DNA from: Hyphomicrobiales bacterium
GTDB lineage: Bacteria; Pseudomonadota; Alphaproteobacteria; Rhizobiales; NORP267
DNA: 64,000 nt
NCBI GenBank assembly: GCA_021775875.1
Contig: JAJFHA010000020.1
Coordinates: 275,544-339,543 of the forward strand
Direction: 5' to 3'
This document shows, in pieces, positions 26,450 to 35,127 of the stretch (position 1 is the stretch's first letter; each line of letters begins with the position of its first letter). The translations under genes were made by a program, and so were the position numbers. The notes beneath the pieces were generated by a model. It did no database searches. It had not been told where the DNA came from and saw nothing but the letters and a program-made list of their open reading frames with translations.

Positions 26450-29400
26450 CTACTCAGCCGCTTCCGCCAGCCTTGGCCGGGCGGTTCTGGCTTTACGGGT
26501 CCGCTTCTTTTTTGGCGTTACTTTGTCCTGTGCATCAACAGCAACGGGCGCTGTTAGGTTTGAGCCTTTCCTGAAGCTCGCAATCCAATGAAACAGTTTC
26601 AGAATTCGCGCTTTCAGGATAGACGGCGCGGCCAGCATGGTGGGAATCAGGATCAGGGTCAGCAGCGTTGAGAAACTCAGCCCGAAAATAATTGCGGTGG
26701 AAAGCTGAACCCACCAGATCGAGGTGATACCGCCGACCAGAATTGAACGGTCAAAGAAATCGATGGTGATTTGCAACGCCATCGGGACCAGGCCGAGCAC
26801 CGTAGTTATAGTGGTCAGCATGACCGGGCGCATCCGCTGGGCGCAGGCGCGTAGCACTGCGTCGACCGGATTAAGCCCGAGACTGACCATTCGGTTATAG
26901 GTATCGATCAGTACAATCGCGTTGTTGACGACGATCCCCGCAAGCGCAATGACCCCGGTGCCGGTCATGATGATCGAGAAGGTTTGCCCGGTTGCCATCA
27001 TGCCAAGCAGAACGCCGAATACAGACATCACCACCGTCGAGAGCGTGAGGAAGGTCTGGTAGAAACTGTTGAACTGGGTCACCAGAATGATGAACATCAG
27101 GAACAGCGATGCCGCCATCGCCTTGCCTAGAAAAGCGCCGGCTTCTCTTTGCTCTTCATCTGCCCCGCGGAATCGGAACTGGACACCATTCGGCCAATTC
27201 TGCGCCTGAACCCAGGCGTCAAGCTCGCGCACTTTCTCGTCCGCAGAAACATCATCCAGCACGTTGGCCTTGACCATCATCGCGTTGCGGCCATTCTGGC
27301 GGTTGATCGCAGAGACGCTGGGTTGCGGTGTGCGGGTGACAAGGTTGCCAATCGGTACAAGTCCCTGATTGGTCGGGATCCGCAATTCATCCAGCCGGTC
27401 GAGCGAGCGTTCGCTTTCCGGCAACCGGAGCCGGATATCAATTTCATCCTCAGAGTCATCAGGTCGATAGGTTGCGATCAAAAGACCGTTGGTGACCATC
27501 TGGATCATGCTGCCAACGGACAGAATATCCGTCCCATATCGTCCGGCTTCTACCCGGTCGACCTCAAGTTGCCATTCGATGCCGGGCAGGGGGCGTCCGT
27601 CTTCGACGTCACGCAATCCGTCCATGGTATCGACAAAGCTGCGGACAATGCCGGTAATATTTTTGACGGTTTCATAATCGTTGGCAGTGATTTCAAGCCG
27701 GATATCCTTTCCGGTTGGGGGACCACCTTCAATTTTTTTGACTTCAACATGAATGCCGGCCAGCGGCGCGACCCGCGACCTGATTTCGGCAAAAATCTCT
27801 TCTGCACGTCGCCGCTGAGAAAAATCTTCCAGTTCAAGAGTTAAAACGCCAATCTGATCGACCGGTTGATCTGGTCCGGCGCCGATCTGCGGCGCGCCAC
27901 TGGCCGCGCCGGTATTCAGCAAAACGCCCTGGATGCCGTCAATCGCCAGAACTTCATGTTCAACCTGGATCACAAGATCGCGTATTTCAATTGCAGACAG
28001 ATTTCCGCGCCCGGTGACCAGGACAATGGCATTTTCCGGTTCTTCATTCACAAAGAACTCGACGCCGTTATTATTCTCGGAAAAAGAGACAAAAATGTAC
28101 GCCAACATAGCGAGCGATACGACGACCACAGAGATTGGACGTTTTACGAGAAACCCAAGCGTGCGGATATACATGCCGGTGAGACCGCGAATTTCGGAAT
28201 AATCAATTTCCTGCGCGCCGGATAGTTTTTCAGCGATTTCAATTTCATGATCGGTCGCGGTGGTTTTGCCCATCAACCCACCAAGAACCGGCAGGAATAC
28301 CATTGCAGTCAGAAGCGACGCCGACAGCACAATAATAACCATCAGCGGCAGGAAGCTCATGAATTCACCAGATACGCCGGGCCAGAACAGCATGGGCAAA
28401 AATGCTGCCAGCGTGGTGGCTGTTGAGGAAACAATCGGCCAGAACATCCGCTTGGCTGCCAGAATATAGGCTTCGCGCCGATGCAACCCTTCGGCCATTT
28501 TCCGGTCGGCATATTCCACAATCACAATCGCACCATCGACCAGCATACCGACGGTCAGCACCATGCCGAACATCACCATGATGTTGACGGTCATGCCGAG
28601 CAGGCCGACAAACAGGAACCCGACCATGAAAGAGGTCGGGATGGCGAACCCAACCAGCAGGGCGGAACGCAGCCCCAATGCCGCAATCACGATAATCATA
28701 ACGAGAGCAATCGCGGTCAGGATCGCGGATTGCAACGACCTGATCACTTCGAAAATATTGCGTGATTCGTCCAGTGTGAAATCAATGTGAATGCTCTCTG
28801 GCCAGTCAGCAGTAAATTCCGTCACCACTTCCAGAACGCGGGCGTTGTTCTCGATAATATTTGTCCCAAGCCGTTTCACGATCTGGATGGCGATTGCGGG
28901 CTGTCCGTTGAACCGGGTGAAGCTCGTGGCATCCTTGAAGGTGCGCCGAATGGTGGCGATATCGCCGAGCGTGACGATCCCGTCGCCATTGACCTTGATC
29001 GGCAGGGAATAAACATCAGCGGCAGATTCAAACAATCCCGGAACCTTGACGTTAAAACGTCCAAGACCATCATCCATTGCGCCTGCCGGGATCAACTGGT
29101 TGTTTCGGACCACGGCCTGAACAAGCTCATCCTGCGAAATATCGTAGGATTCGAGCTTCATCGTATCGATGATAACTTCAAGCATTTCCTCCCGGTGGCC
29201 GGTCAGATTGGCTTCCAGCACTGTCGGCAAAGCTTCAATCTGGTCTTTCAATTGCCGGGCATGCTGATAGAGCAAACGTTCTGGCACTTCGCCAGAGAGA
29301 ACCGCGACCACGGTCGGCACAAGGCTGAAATTGGTTTCCAGAATTTGCGGTTCTTCGGCGTCAGCCGGTAGATCGGCCTGAGCCTCGTCTACCTTGTCGC

Positions 29401-29728
29401 GGATATCGGCAAGCGCTGCGTCTTTGTCAAAACTGATATCAAATTCGAGAATGATTCCTGCATGACCCTCGCTGGCGATGGCGGAAATTTCTTTCAAGCC
29501 ATCCAGCCCGCGCAACTTGGTTTCCATGGGCCGTACAAGCAGGCGCTCGGAATCTTCAGGCGAAATACCCTGTTGGGAAATCGAGATATAAAATACCGGT
29601 ACATCAATGTCCGGATTGGCTTCTTTGGGAACCGTGATGTAGACCATGACACCAGCCATGAACATGGCCAGCATGATTGTCATCACGCTCCGTGGACGCG
29701 ATAATATCCCTTCAAGCGCGTCAATCAC
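26450..29728 (-). CDS. RND efflux permease (HAE1-like)
   Basis: Inner-membrane proton antiporter of a tripartite efflux pump, 1092 residues. One N-terminal helix, a large periplasmic loop, the TM4 segment GMVLTVGMLVDGAIVIVEY, and a repeated second half are as in AcrB-type pumps. In TM4 the usual Asp-Asp pair is Asp-Gly, a variant found in some HAE1 subfamilies, so proton relay may differ from AcrB. The C-terminal ~35 residues are Lys/Arg/Ala-rich. Overlaps the adaptor gene by 4 bases (ATGA). No outer-membrane factor is encoded here. Confidence 0.9.
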   Translation of the reverse strand: MIDALEGILSRPRSVMTIMLAMFMAGVMVYITVPKEANPDIDVPVFYISISQQGISPEDSERLLVRPMETKLRGLDGLKEISAIASEGHAGIILEFDISFDKDAALADIRDKVDEAQADLPADAEEPQILETNFSLVPTVVAVLSGEVPERLLYQHARQLKDQIEALPTVLEANLTGHREEMLEVIIDTMKLESYDISQDELVQAVVRNNQLIPAGAMDDGLGRFNVKVPGLFESAADVYSLPIKVNGDGIVTLGDIATIRRTFKDATSFTRFNGQPAIAIQIVKRLGTNIIENNARVLEVVTEFTADWPESIHIDFTLDESRNIFEVIRSLQSAILTAIALVMIIVIAALGLRSALLVGFAIPTSFMVGFLFVGLLGMTVNIMVMFGMVLTVGMLVDGAIVIVEYADRKMAEGLHRREAYILAAKRMFWPIVSSTATTLAAFLPMLFWPGVSGEFMSFLPLMVIIVLSASLLTAMVFLPVLGGLMGKTTATDHEIEIAEKLSGAQEIDYSEIRGLTGMYIRTLGFLVKRPISVVVVSLAMLAYIFVSFSENNNGVEFFVNEEPENAIVLVTGRGNLSAIEIRDLVIQVEHEVLAIDGIQGVLLNTGAASGAPQIGAGPDQPVDQIGVLTLELEDFSQRRRAEEIFAEIRSRVAPLAGIHVEVKKIEGGPPTGKDIRLEITANDYETVKNITGIVRSFVDTMDGLRDVEDGRPLPGIEWQLEVDRVEAGRYGTDILSVGSMIQMVTNGLLIATYRPDDSEDEIDIRLRLPESERSLDRLDELRIPTNQGLVPIGNLVTRTPQPSVSAINRQNGRNAMMVKANVLDDVSADEKVRELDAWVQAQNWPNGVQFRFRGADEEQREAGAFLGKAMAASLFLMFIILVTQFNSFYQTFLTLSTVVMSVFGVLLGMMATGQTFSIIMTGTGVIALAGIVVNNAIVLIDTYNRMVSLGLNPVDAVLRACAQRMRPVMLTTITTVLGLVPMALQITIDFFDRSILVGGITSIWWVQLSTAIIFGLSFSTLLTLILIPTMLAAPSILKARILKLFHWIASFRKGSNLTAPVAVDAQDKVTPKKKRTRKARTARPRLAEAAE

Positions 29729-30840
29729 TGGCCAAAGCTCCCGCTATCTTGGCCAGAGACATCCTGGATTGGCACAATCTCCTGCCCGTCAACCACATAT
29801 TCCTGACCAATTGTGACCAGCGTCACTGTGTCTGGTAACCCGGCAACCCAAACACCTTCGCGGGTATCGGCAAGAATGGTAACGGGCATGAATTGAATGA
29901 TGTTATCCGGGCCAACCGTCTTGACGCCGATCTGGCCAGTATCGTCGAGTGTCAGGATGGCCGCCGTGAAGCGATGAGCCAGCGCCGGTGCCAGCTCGAT
30001 TTCGATATCGGCGGTGATATTGTCGCGGATCGAATAATCCGGATTGTCGATTTCCAGTTCAACCCGAAATGTGCGGGTCTGGGAATCTGCAGACGGGGAG
30101 ATGAAACTGATCTGTCCGGAAATTTCTTCCCCGGTTATCAGCTTGACGTCGCCTTCCATGCCTTCGCTCAAACTGGCGACGACGCGCTCGGAAACCTGTC
30201 CGACAACAAGCATCGGATCGAGCGAAATAATGGTGACGCAGGTGCTGCCAACATTGAGAAAGTCACCAATTTCAGCGTCATCATGTTCGACAATGCCAGC
30301 AAAGGGCGCGTGCAATTCGGTGCGCTCCAGATCCAGTTCAGCACGGGCCAGCGCGGCTTGCGCGGCATCTAGTTCAGCCTTGAGCGCACGAAGGCGGGTT
30401 TCTGCGGTGTGCCCTAGCTCTACCAGCTTTGCAATGGCCTCATGGTCCAGGTTGGCCTGTTCAACTCGGGCGCTGGCTTCAAGCACGTTGGCGTTTCGGG
30501 CGCCTGGCTCAATACGGCACACCAATTGGCCAGCCGCGACCCGGTCGCCACGGGACACCGGAATTGCTTCTACCAACCCACCTGTTTCCACTTTGATACT
30601 GACACGCGCATCGGTTTGGGTGCGGCCACGAATGGCAAGCAGGGCGGTGCGTTGCTCTGATTGGAACGATGTTACGCGAACCTGGATCAACGCTTGTTCA
30701 AGGGGCGCATCAGGGGGCGCATTGTCAGAATTATTTTCTGAATTTGACTGTCCACCAATCACCAACTCACCTGAATAGAGCCAGCCACCAACAATAATGG
30801 TGATTAATAAGGCCCAGATATATGATCCCTTGATTTTCAT
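29725..30840 (-). CDS. RND periplasmic adaptor (membrane fusion protein)
   Basis: A 371-residue HlyD/AcrA-type adaptor. It has an N-terminal membrane anchor (about 8-27), a lipoyl half-motif (VEAIPVSRGDRVAAGQLVCRIEP), a coiled-coil hairpin rich in Ala/Glu/Leu (about 115-170), the second lipoyl half (ELHAPFAGIVEHDDAEIGDFLNVG) and a beta-barrel domain. There is no lipobox Cys at the anchor. Lies between the PadR regulator (4-base gap) and the pump gene. Confidence 0.88.
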   Translation of the reverse strand: MKIKGSYIWALLITIIVGGWLYSGELVIGGQSNSENNSDNAPPDAPLEQALIQVRVTSFQSEQRTALLAIRGRTQTDARVSIKVETGGLVEAIPVSRGDRVAAGQLVCRIEPGARNANVLEASARVEQANLDHEAIAKLVELGHTAETRLRALKAELDAAQAALARAELDLERTELHAPFAGIVEHDDAEIGDFLNVGSTCVTIISLDPMLVVGQVSERVVASLSEGMEGDVKLITGEEISGQISFISPSADSQTRTFRVELEIDNPDYSIRDNITADIEIELAPALAHRFTAAILTLDDTGQIGVKTVGPDNIIQFMPVTILADTREGVWVAGLPDTVTLVTIGQEYVVDGQEIVPIQDVSGQDSGSFGQ

Positions 30841-30844
30841 TTCT

Positions 30845-31387
30845 TTACTCGGCAGCCTCTAAATTCCGGTCTTTGCCAAGTTGCTCGACAAATGCGCGAT
30901 TGTCTTTGAGATAATCCAGTGCGGCCTGAAACATCGCCTTGCCATAACCAATGACAAATTGACTGCCATCGTGGTCGCAATGTTCGCGAACTTCATCCAG
31001 GTGCTGGCATTTGTCTTCCAGATGGGCGATCCGGTCATCGATAAATTTTCTGATCAGGGATTTGTCCAGATATTCGGCGCACATCATGAGAAACAGGAAT
31101 TGCGACTTGAATTTGTCTGGCGCAGGTTCGTCATCGAGACTATCGATAAAATCGCGTCGCCCGGCCTCTGAAATCGAATAGACCTTCCGGGTTGGTTTGC
31201 CATCCTGAAATTCCTCACGAAAGCTGATCAAGCCGTCTTCATGCAACCGGGTCAGCGCCGGGTAGATGGCACCAAAGCTGGCATCGATAAAATGACTGAA
31301 GCGGCCCTCGGACGAGAGCTTCTTGATTTCATAGCCCGTTGCATCACCGAAATTTAGAATGCCGAGGCACAATGTGCGAATATTCAT
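30845..31387 (-). CDS. PadR family transcriptional regulator
   Basis: A 180-residue winged-helix regulator. N-terminal HTH (LGILNFGDATGYEIKKL ... GAIYPALTRLHEDGLI) is characteristic of PadR, followed by a C-terminal helical Vir/dimerisation domain. First gene of the efflux operon and just downstream of a long AT-rich palindrome, so autorepression relieved by a pump substrate is the natural model. The effector is unknown. Confidence 0.88.
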   Translation of the reverse strand: MNIRTLCLGILNFGDATGYEIKKLSSEGRFSHFIDASFGAIYPALTRLHEDGLISFREEFQDGKPTRKVYSISEAGRRDFIDSLDDEPAPDKFKSQFLFLMMCAEYLDKSLIRKFIDDRIAHLEDKCQHLDEVREHCDHDGSQFVIGYGKAMFQAALDYLKDNRAFVEQLGKDRNLEAAE

Positions 31388-31410
31388 GAAAGAGCCTGTC
31401 TGAATTCATT

Positions 31411-31450
31411 GTTCAAAAAACATATGCCGGTTTGATATATGTTTTTTTGA
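31411..31450. promoter_or_regulatory. candidate PadR operator (long palindrome)
   Basis: TTCAAAAAACATAT (31411-31424) is mirrored by ATATGTTTTTTTGAA (31436-31450) with one extra T, spaced by 11 bases. The inner CATAT/ATATG halves fit the ATGT-spacer-ACAT type seen for PadR sites. It lies 24 bases upstream of the PadR start codon, where it would overlap or follow the promoter. Confidence 0.65.
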
Positions 31451-31542
31451 AATATAGCATTCAGTAACACTATACAAGTCAAAGACGTAAATTATTGAAA
31501 CGAAAGTTCAAGGAGGTTGGACAGAATTATTTCTACCCGGAT

Positions 31543-32205
31543 TTAGCTTTTTGGTGTGGAGAAATATCCAGATAAACACCCGAGTGAAATCCAGAAAAAG
31601 CCAGTGATAAACAGCGACCATAACGAAAATTGCTGAACAAGGCTGAGTGGTAAAATCGCGCCACTTTCATCAACCAAAGGCGCACCCCAGATATGAGGTA
31701 TCGCCAACAGCGCTATCCCGGCAACGATTGCCCAAATCCCCCGGACAAGAAACATCATGCCGAGACCGACTGCCGTGCAGGCCGCTGTCGCAATCCACCA
31801 GATTTGCCGGGTGAACAGATCAGCTTCCGGGTAAGCCGGTGGGCGTGGTGGCAAGCCAAGTGACGGGGCCAGCGCAAAAATAACAAATGCTGAAATCCCG
31901 ATCAGAAAACCGTATTTCAACCTGGTTTTGCCGATCATCACCATAACGCCGCCAAGCACCAGCGCCCCGCCAAAGCCAAAAATCATGTTGGTGGCGATAT
32001 TGGTTACAATCCGGGTCCATTCAGCTTGAAACGGGGCTACTTCAGGCCCCAAATCTCCGGGCGCTACAGCTCCGCTTTCATAGGCTTCTGCCATGACAAT
32101 GAGAGGGTTGATTGTTAGTTCTTGCATCAACCCGGTCGCCAGTCCCGTTATTGTTCCGGCGAGAAGGGCAATTGCAAACAAACGTGTCAGATAGTTCATG
32201 AGCAA
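31543..32205 (-). CDS. cbtA: CbtA family cobalt transporter subunit (predicted)
   Basis: A 220-residue membrane protein with five to six hydrophobic segments. The N-terminal FAIALLAGTITGLATGLMQ, the LGLPPRPP loop and the following DLFTRQIWW match CbtA, predicted to carry cobalt (or another divalent metal) with CbtB. Transport by this family is inferred from comparative genomics rather than proven. It follows cbtB after 12 bases. Confidence 0.82.
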   Translation of the reverse strand: MLMNYLTRLFAIALLAGTITGLATGLMQELTINPLIVMAEAYESGAVAPGDLGPEVAPFQAEWTRIVTNIATNMIFGFGGALVLGGVMVMIGKTRLKYGFLIGISAFVIFALAPSLGLPPRPPAYPEADLFTRQIWWIATAACTAVGLGMMFLVRGIWAIVAGIALLAIPHIWGAPLVDESGAILPLSLVQQFSLWSLFITGFFWISLGCLSGYFSTPKS

Positions 32206-32217
32206 TTTTAAAGCGCC

Positions 32218-32400
32218 CTAGTGGCAGGGAAACGAAAAGACGTGCCGTCCGTCATGAGCGGCATTGTGGATTGCTTCGATCGGCACGAACCCGGTCGTGA
32301 ACAGGATTAGCAGCCCAACACCAAGCGCGATCATAGCACTCAAAATGCGCTCCCGGCTGGAGAAATTTACGCTATTTATGGCGCTTGTTTGGCTAGTCAT
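32218..32400 (-). CDS. cbtB: CbtB family protein
   Basis: A 60-residue one-helix membrane protein (helix about 21-38). The C-terminus IHNAAHDGRHVFSFPCH has three His and a terminal Cys-His, the hallmark metal-binding tail of CbtB. Pairs with CbtA. The 74 bases upstream, back to the aminotransferase stop, are too short for a cobalamin riboswitch and do not show its conserved boxes, which is notable because B12 control is common for cbtAB. Confidence 0.85.
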   Translation of the reverse strand: MTSQTSAINSVNFSSRERILSAMIALGVGLLILFTTGFVPIEAIHNAAHDGRHVFSFPCH

Positions 32401-32474
32401 GAATCGTCACCAAATTTCGTTATGCTTGCCTAATGCTGACATGGGAGCCTTCGCGCCGCAAGGCGGAAAGCGTC

Positions 32475-33335
32475 CTAAATCCGAGGTTCTTCAGTTTGCG
32501 CCAGTTCCAGATACAATTCCCTGAGCCGCAGCGACAAAGGCCCCGGTTTGCCATCACCGATGGTCTGATCATCGATTTGCACAATCGGCATCACCAGCGA
32601 GGAGGCAGAAGTCAAAAACGCTTCAGACGCCTGATAGGCTTCTTCAAGAGTGAAGCGCCGGTCTTCGACTTTTAGTTCCTGCTCCGCAGCCAGCTTCAAA
32701 ACTGATTGCCGCGTGATCCCGGCCAAAATTTGGTTGTTGATCGGACGCGCCACAATCGCCCGCTCTGGCGTTATGATGAAGGCGCTGGAAGATGACCCTT
32801 CGGTCACAAACCCGTCCTCCGTCATCCATGCTTCATAACATCCGGCTTCTGATGCCACTTGTTTGGCAAATACCTGGGCCAGCAGAGCGGTGCTTTTAAT
32901 GTCTCGGCGCTGCCAGCGGATATCTGGCGTTGAAACTACTTTGGCTCCCGTACGCGATACCGGGGAATCACCGAATTTCTTGTCTTGAGTAAACAGGACC
33001 ATAGTTGGTTCGATATTTTCTGGAAACGGGAAATCCCGGTCGGCAGAGCCACGCGTGATCTGGAGATAGATCAAGCCTTCTTCAAGGCCATTCCGCCGAC
33101 CCAATTCCAAATGGATATCGACTAGTGCCTCGTCACTCATTGGAAAATTGATATTCATTTCGCGCAACGAGCGGCGTAATCGCGCCAGATGCCCCGAAAT
33201 ATCAAGCAACCGCCGGTCAAGCACGGCGGTGACTTCATAAACCCCGTCGCCAAACAGAAAGGCGCGATCAAGGATCGATATTTTGGCATCCTCAATCGGG
33301 AGATATTCGCCGTTGACATAGGCTGTACGCGCCAT
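32475..33335 (-). CDS. class IV aminotransferase, D-amino-acid transaminase type
   Basis: PLP enzyme of fold type IV, 286 residues. The FGDGVYEV motif near residue 28, the PLP Lys in RRDIKSTALLAQVFAK (about residue 145) and EGSSSSAFII are typical. Overall it is nearest to D-alanine aminotransferase (interconverting D-amino acids and 2-oxo acids, e.g. for peptidoglycan), but branched-chain aminotransferases share these motifs, so specificity is inferred. Confidence 0.82.
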   Translation of the reverse strand: MARTAYVNGEYLPIEDAKISILDRAFLFGDGVYEVTAVLDRRLLDISGHLARLRRSLREMNINFPMSDEALVDIHLELGRRNGLEEGLIYLQITRGSADRDFPFPENIEPTMVLFTQDKKFGDSPVSRTGAKVVSTPDIRWQRRDIKSTALLAQVFAKQVASEAGCYEAWMTEDGFVTEGSSSSAFIITPERAIVARPINNQILAGITRQSVLKLAAEQELKVEDRRFTLEEAYQASEAFLTSASSLVMPIVQIDDQTIGDGKPGPLSLRLRELYLELAQTEEPRI

Positions 33336-33425
33336 GATTTGCTCCAGAAAATATGATCAATTGCTGCGTGCGCTGCCGCATCAATTTATCCGATTGCCAA
33401 AGTACGGCAACCGCTTTGAAGCGGA

Positions 33426-34139
33426 TTATCCCTGATACGCGGTGGAATTTTCTTCAACAACCTCGGGGTCGAAATTCTCACCAACCGACATGGCGCAAAT
33501 CCGCGATAGCTGAACCCGGCTAAGCCCGGTCTCAATGGCCCAAATATTGAACTGGGCTTCGATTCTTTTCATGTCGCCTTTGGATGTGGGGTTGGCCGCG
33601 ACGTCAAGCCCGGCATCGCGCAGGCACACCACAACATCTTTGGAGGGTAGGAAACAATCCTTGCCGGAAAAGCGGACGAAATATTTGCCGGTCATACCAC
33701 CAAGGCGCTTGCCCCGTTTTGCGAGCAAAGCCCAGAGCCCGGTAATGTCTTCATCCGGCCAATTCTGGAGAAAATCGCGGAAGTTACCATGCTCGGTGGC
33801 GATCTCCTTGACGAAGCCGGCATTGTCGCGCATGGCGAGAATTTTAGCGTGGTGACGCACAATCGCTTTGTTGCGGGTCAGTTCGTCCCAGAATTCCTCC
33901 GGCTGAAACAGCAGCGCATTAGGATCAAATCCAAGAAAGGCTTCTTCAAATCCTGGCCATTTCTGTTCGACCACACGCCAGACAAATCCAGCGCGAAAAA
34001 TGCATCGCGCTATTTGTGATAGCGCCCGATCGTCGGTGTAATCAGCGGTAATCTCAATCGCCTCTGGCATCAATGACATAAGAACGTCATCACCGCCCTT
34101 GCGGTCGGCGGCCCGTGCCCGAATCTCGGTAAAATTCAT
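33426..34139 (-). CDS. Tag-like DNA-3-methyladenine glycosylase
   Basis: A 237-residue HhH-GPD-superfamily base-excision protein related to Tag (ALSQIARCIFRAGFVWRVVEQKWPGFEEAF). The Tag pattern of Cys/His zinc ligands at the N-terminus is not evident, so this is the divergent Tag-like branch and glycosylase activity is assumed, not shown. It starts 7 bases after the HcrB-like gene, suggesting co-transcription with the molybdoenzyme genes although no functional link is apparent. Confidence 0.75.
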   Translation of the reverse strand: MNFTEIRARAADRKGGDDVLMSLMPEAIEITADYTDDRALSQIARCIFRAGFVWRVVEQKWPGFEEAFLGFDPNALLFQPEEFWDELTRNKAIVRHHAKILAMRDNAGFVKEIATEHGNFRDFLQNWPDEDITGLWALLAKRGKRLGGMTGKYFVRFSGKDCFLPSKDVVVCLRDAGLDVAANPTSKGDMKRIEAQFNIWAIETGLSRVQLSRICAMSVGENFDPEVVEENSTAYQG

Positions 34140-34146
34140 CGAGGAC

Positions 34147-35127
34147 TTATCCCCCAGCTAAAAGGCTGACCGCCTGTCTCCGCGCCATGGCACCGGCGAT
34201 GCGGCGTCGGCCAAATGGTTGCACCAATGTGGTCTTCATCGGTGATACCTGTTTTTGCACGATATCGGCAAGCTTGGCCTGATCGTCTTCACCAAGTGTT
34301 GAACCGGTAAAGGCTTCAAGACCTTCAACCAGAAACGGGCTTGTATTGGTACCGGTGACGGCGATTTTCAGGGTTTTGACTTTGTCGCCGTCTTTGGTCA
34401 GCGCGACAGCAACCCCAGCAAGCGGGAAGTCAATCGCTCCGCGAACTCTGTGCTTTTCGTAGGCCGCAGGGGGCGTATTAGCAGGCACATGGATGCCGGT
34501 CAGCAATTCGCCAGGCTTCAGCGTGAGGTGGTCCATGCCATCGCCAGTATAAAGCGCCGACAAGGGCTCGCGTCTGGTGCCATCTGGACCGGCAATTTCG
34601 ATTTCAGCGTCGAGCACCAGAAATACCGGGGCCAGATCGCCTGAAAAAGCCGCGTGGCAAAAATCACCCTTTGGAGCCACGTGGCAAATTTCGCCCTGGT
34701 GTTTCAGGCAGAAATGATTGGCTTCCCGCCACCATTGGCTCTGGTTGTAGAAAACGCAGCGTGTATCGAGGCATAAATTGCCGCCAACCGTCCCGGTTTC
34801 CCGGTGGCCGGGTCCGGCAATCTCACCGGCCGCTACCCGCAGTGCCGGATAGCGAGTGCGGATGGTCACATCATTTGCGAGATTTGCAATCGTCACACCG
34901 GCACCGATCACCAACCCGCCATCCTTGCCATCAGCGATATTTTGAAAATCTTCGATCCGGTTGAGTGAAACGAGGGTTTCCGGGTCGCCGATGCCGCGGC
35001 GCAAATTGACAATCAGATCGGTGCCACCAGCTACATAACGCGCGTCAGGTGCGCTGCCATGGATCGCAATCGCTTCTTCAATGCTTGTCGGGTGGCGCAG
35101 CGAAAATGCGGGGAGAAGTTCAGTCAT
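34147..35127 (-). CDS. hcrB: molybdenum hydroxylase FAD/4Fe-4S subunit (HcrB type)
   Basis: FAD-binding medium subunit of the xanthine dehydrogenase family, 326 residues. FAD motifs are VAGGTDL and the TVGGNLCLDTRC region. It carries four cysteines at 124, 140, 148 and 157; the spacing 16-8-9 equals that of the extra [4Fe-4S] cluster in the beta subunit of Thauera 4-hydroxybenzoyl-CoA reductase (Cys122/138/146/155 there, from memory). Ordinary xanthine or CO dehydrogenase medium subunits lack this insert. Overlaps the large-subunit gene by 4 bases. Substrate identity remains inference. Confidence 0.82.
   Translation of the reverse strand: MTELLPAFSLRHPTSIEEAIAIHGSAPDARYVAGGTDLIVNLRRGIGDPETLVSLNRIEDFQNIADGKDGGLVIGAGVTIANLANDVTIRTRYPALRVAAGEIAGPGHRETGTVGGNLCLDTRCVFYNQSQWWREANHFCLKHQGEICHVAPKGDFCHAAFSGDLAPVFLVLDAEIEIAGPDGTRREPLSALYTGDGMDHLTLKPGELLTGIHVPANTPPAAYEKHRVRGAIDFPLAGVAVALTKDGDKVKTLKIAVTGTNTSPFLVEGLEAFTGSTLGEDDQAKLADIVQKQVSPMKTTLVQPFGRRRIAGAMARRQAVSLLAGG

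Noticed and set aside
32401-32474. Cobalamin riboswitch upstream of cbtB
   Set aside because: The interval is only 74 bases and shows a single CGCC-GCAA-GGCG hairpin but no B12-box pattern.
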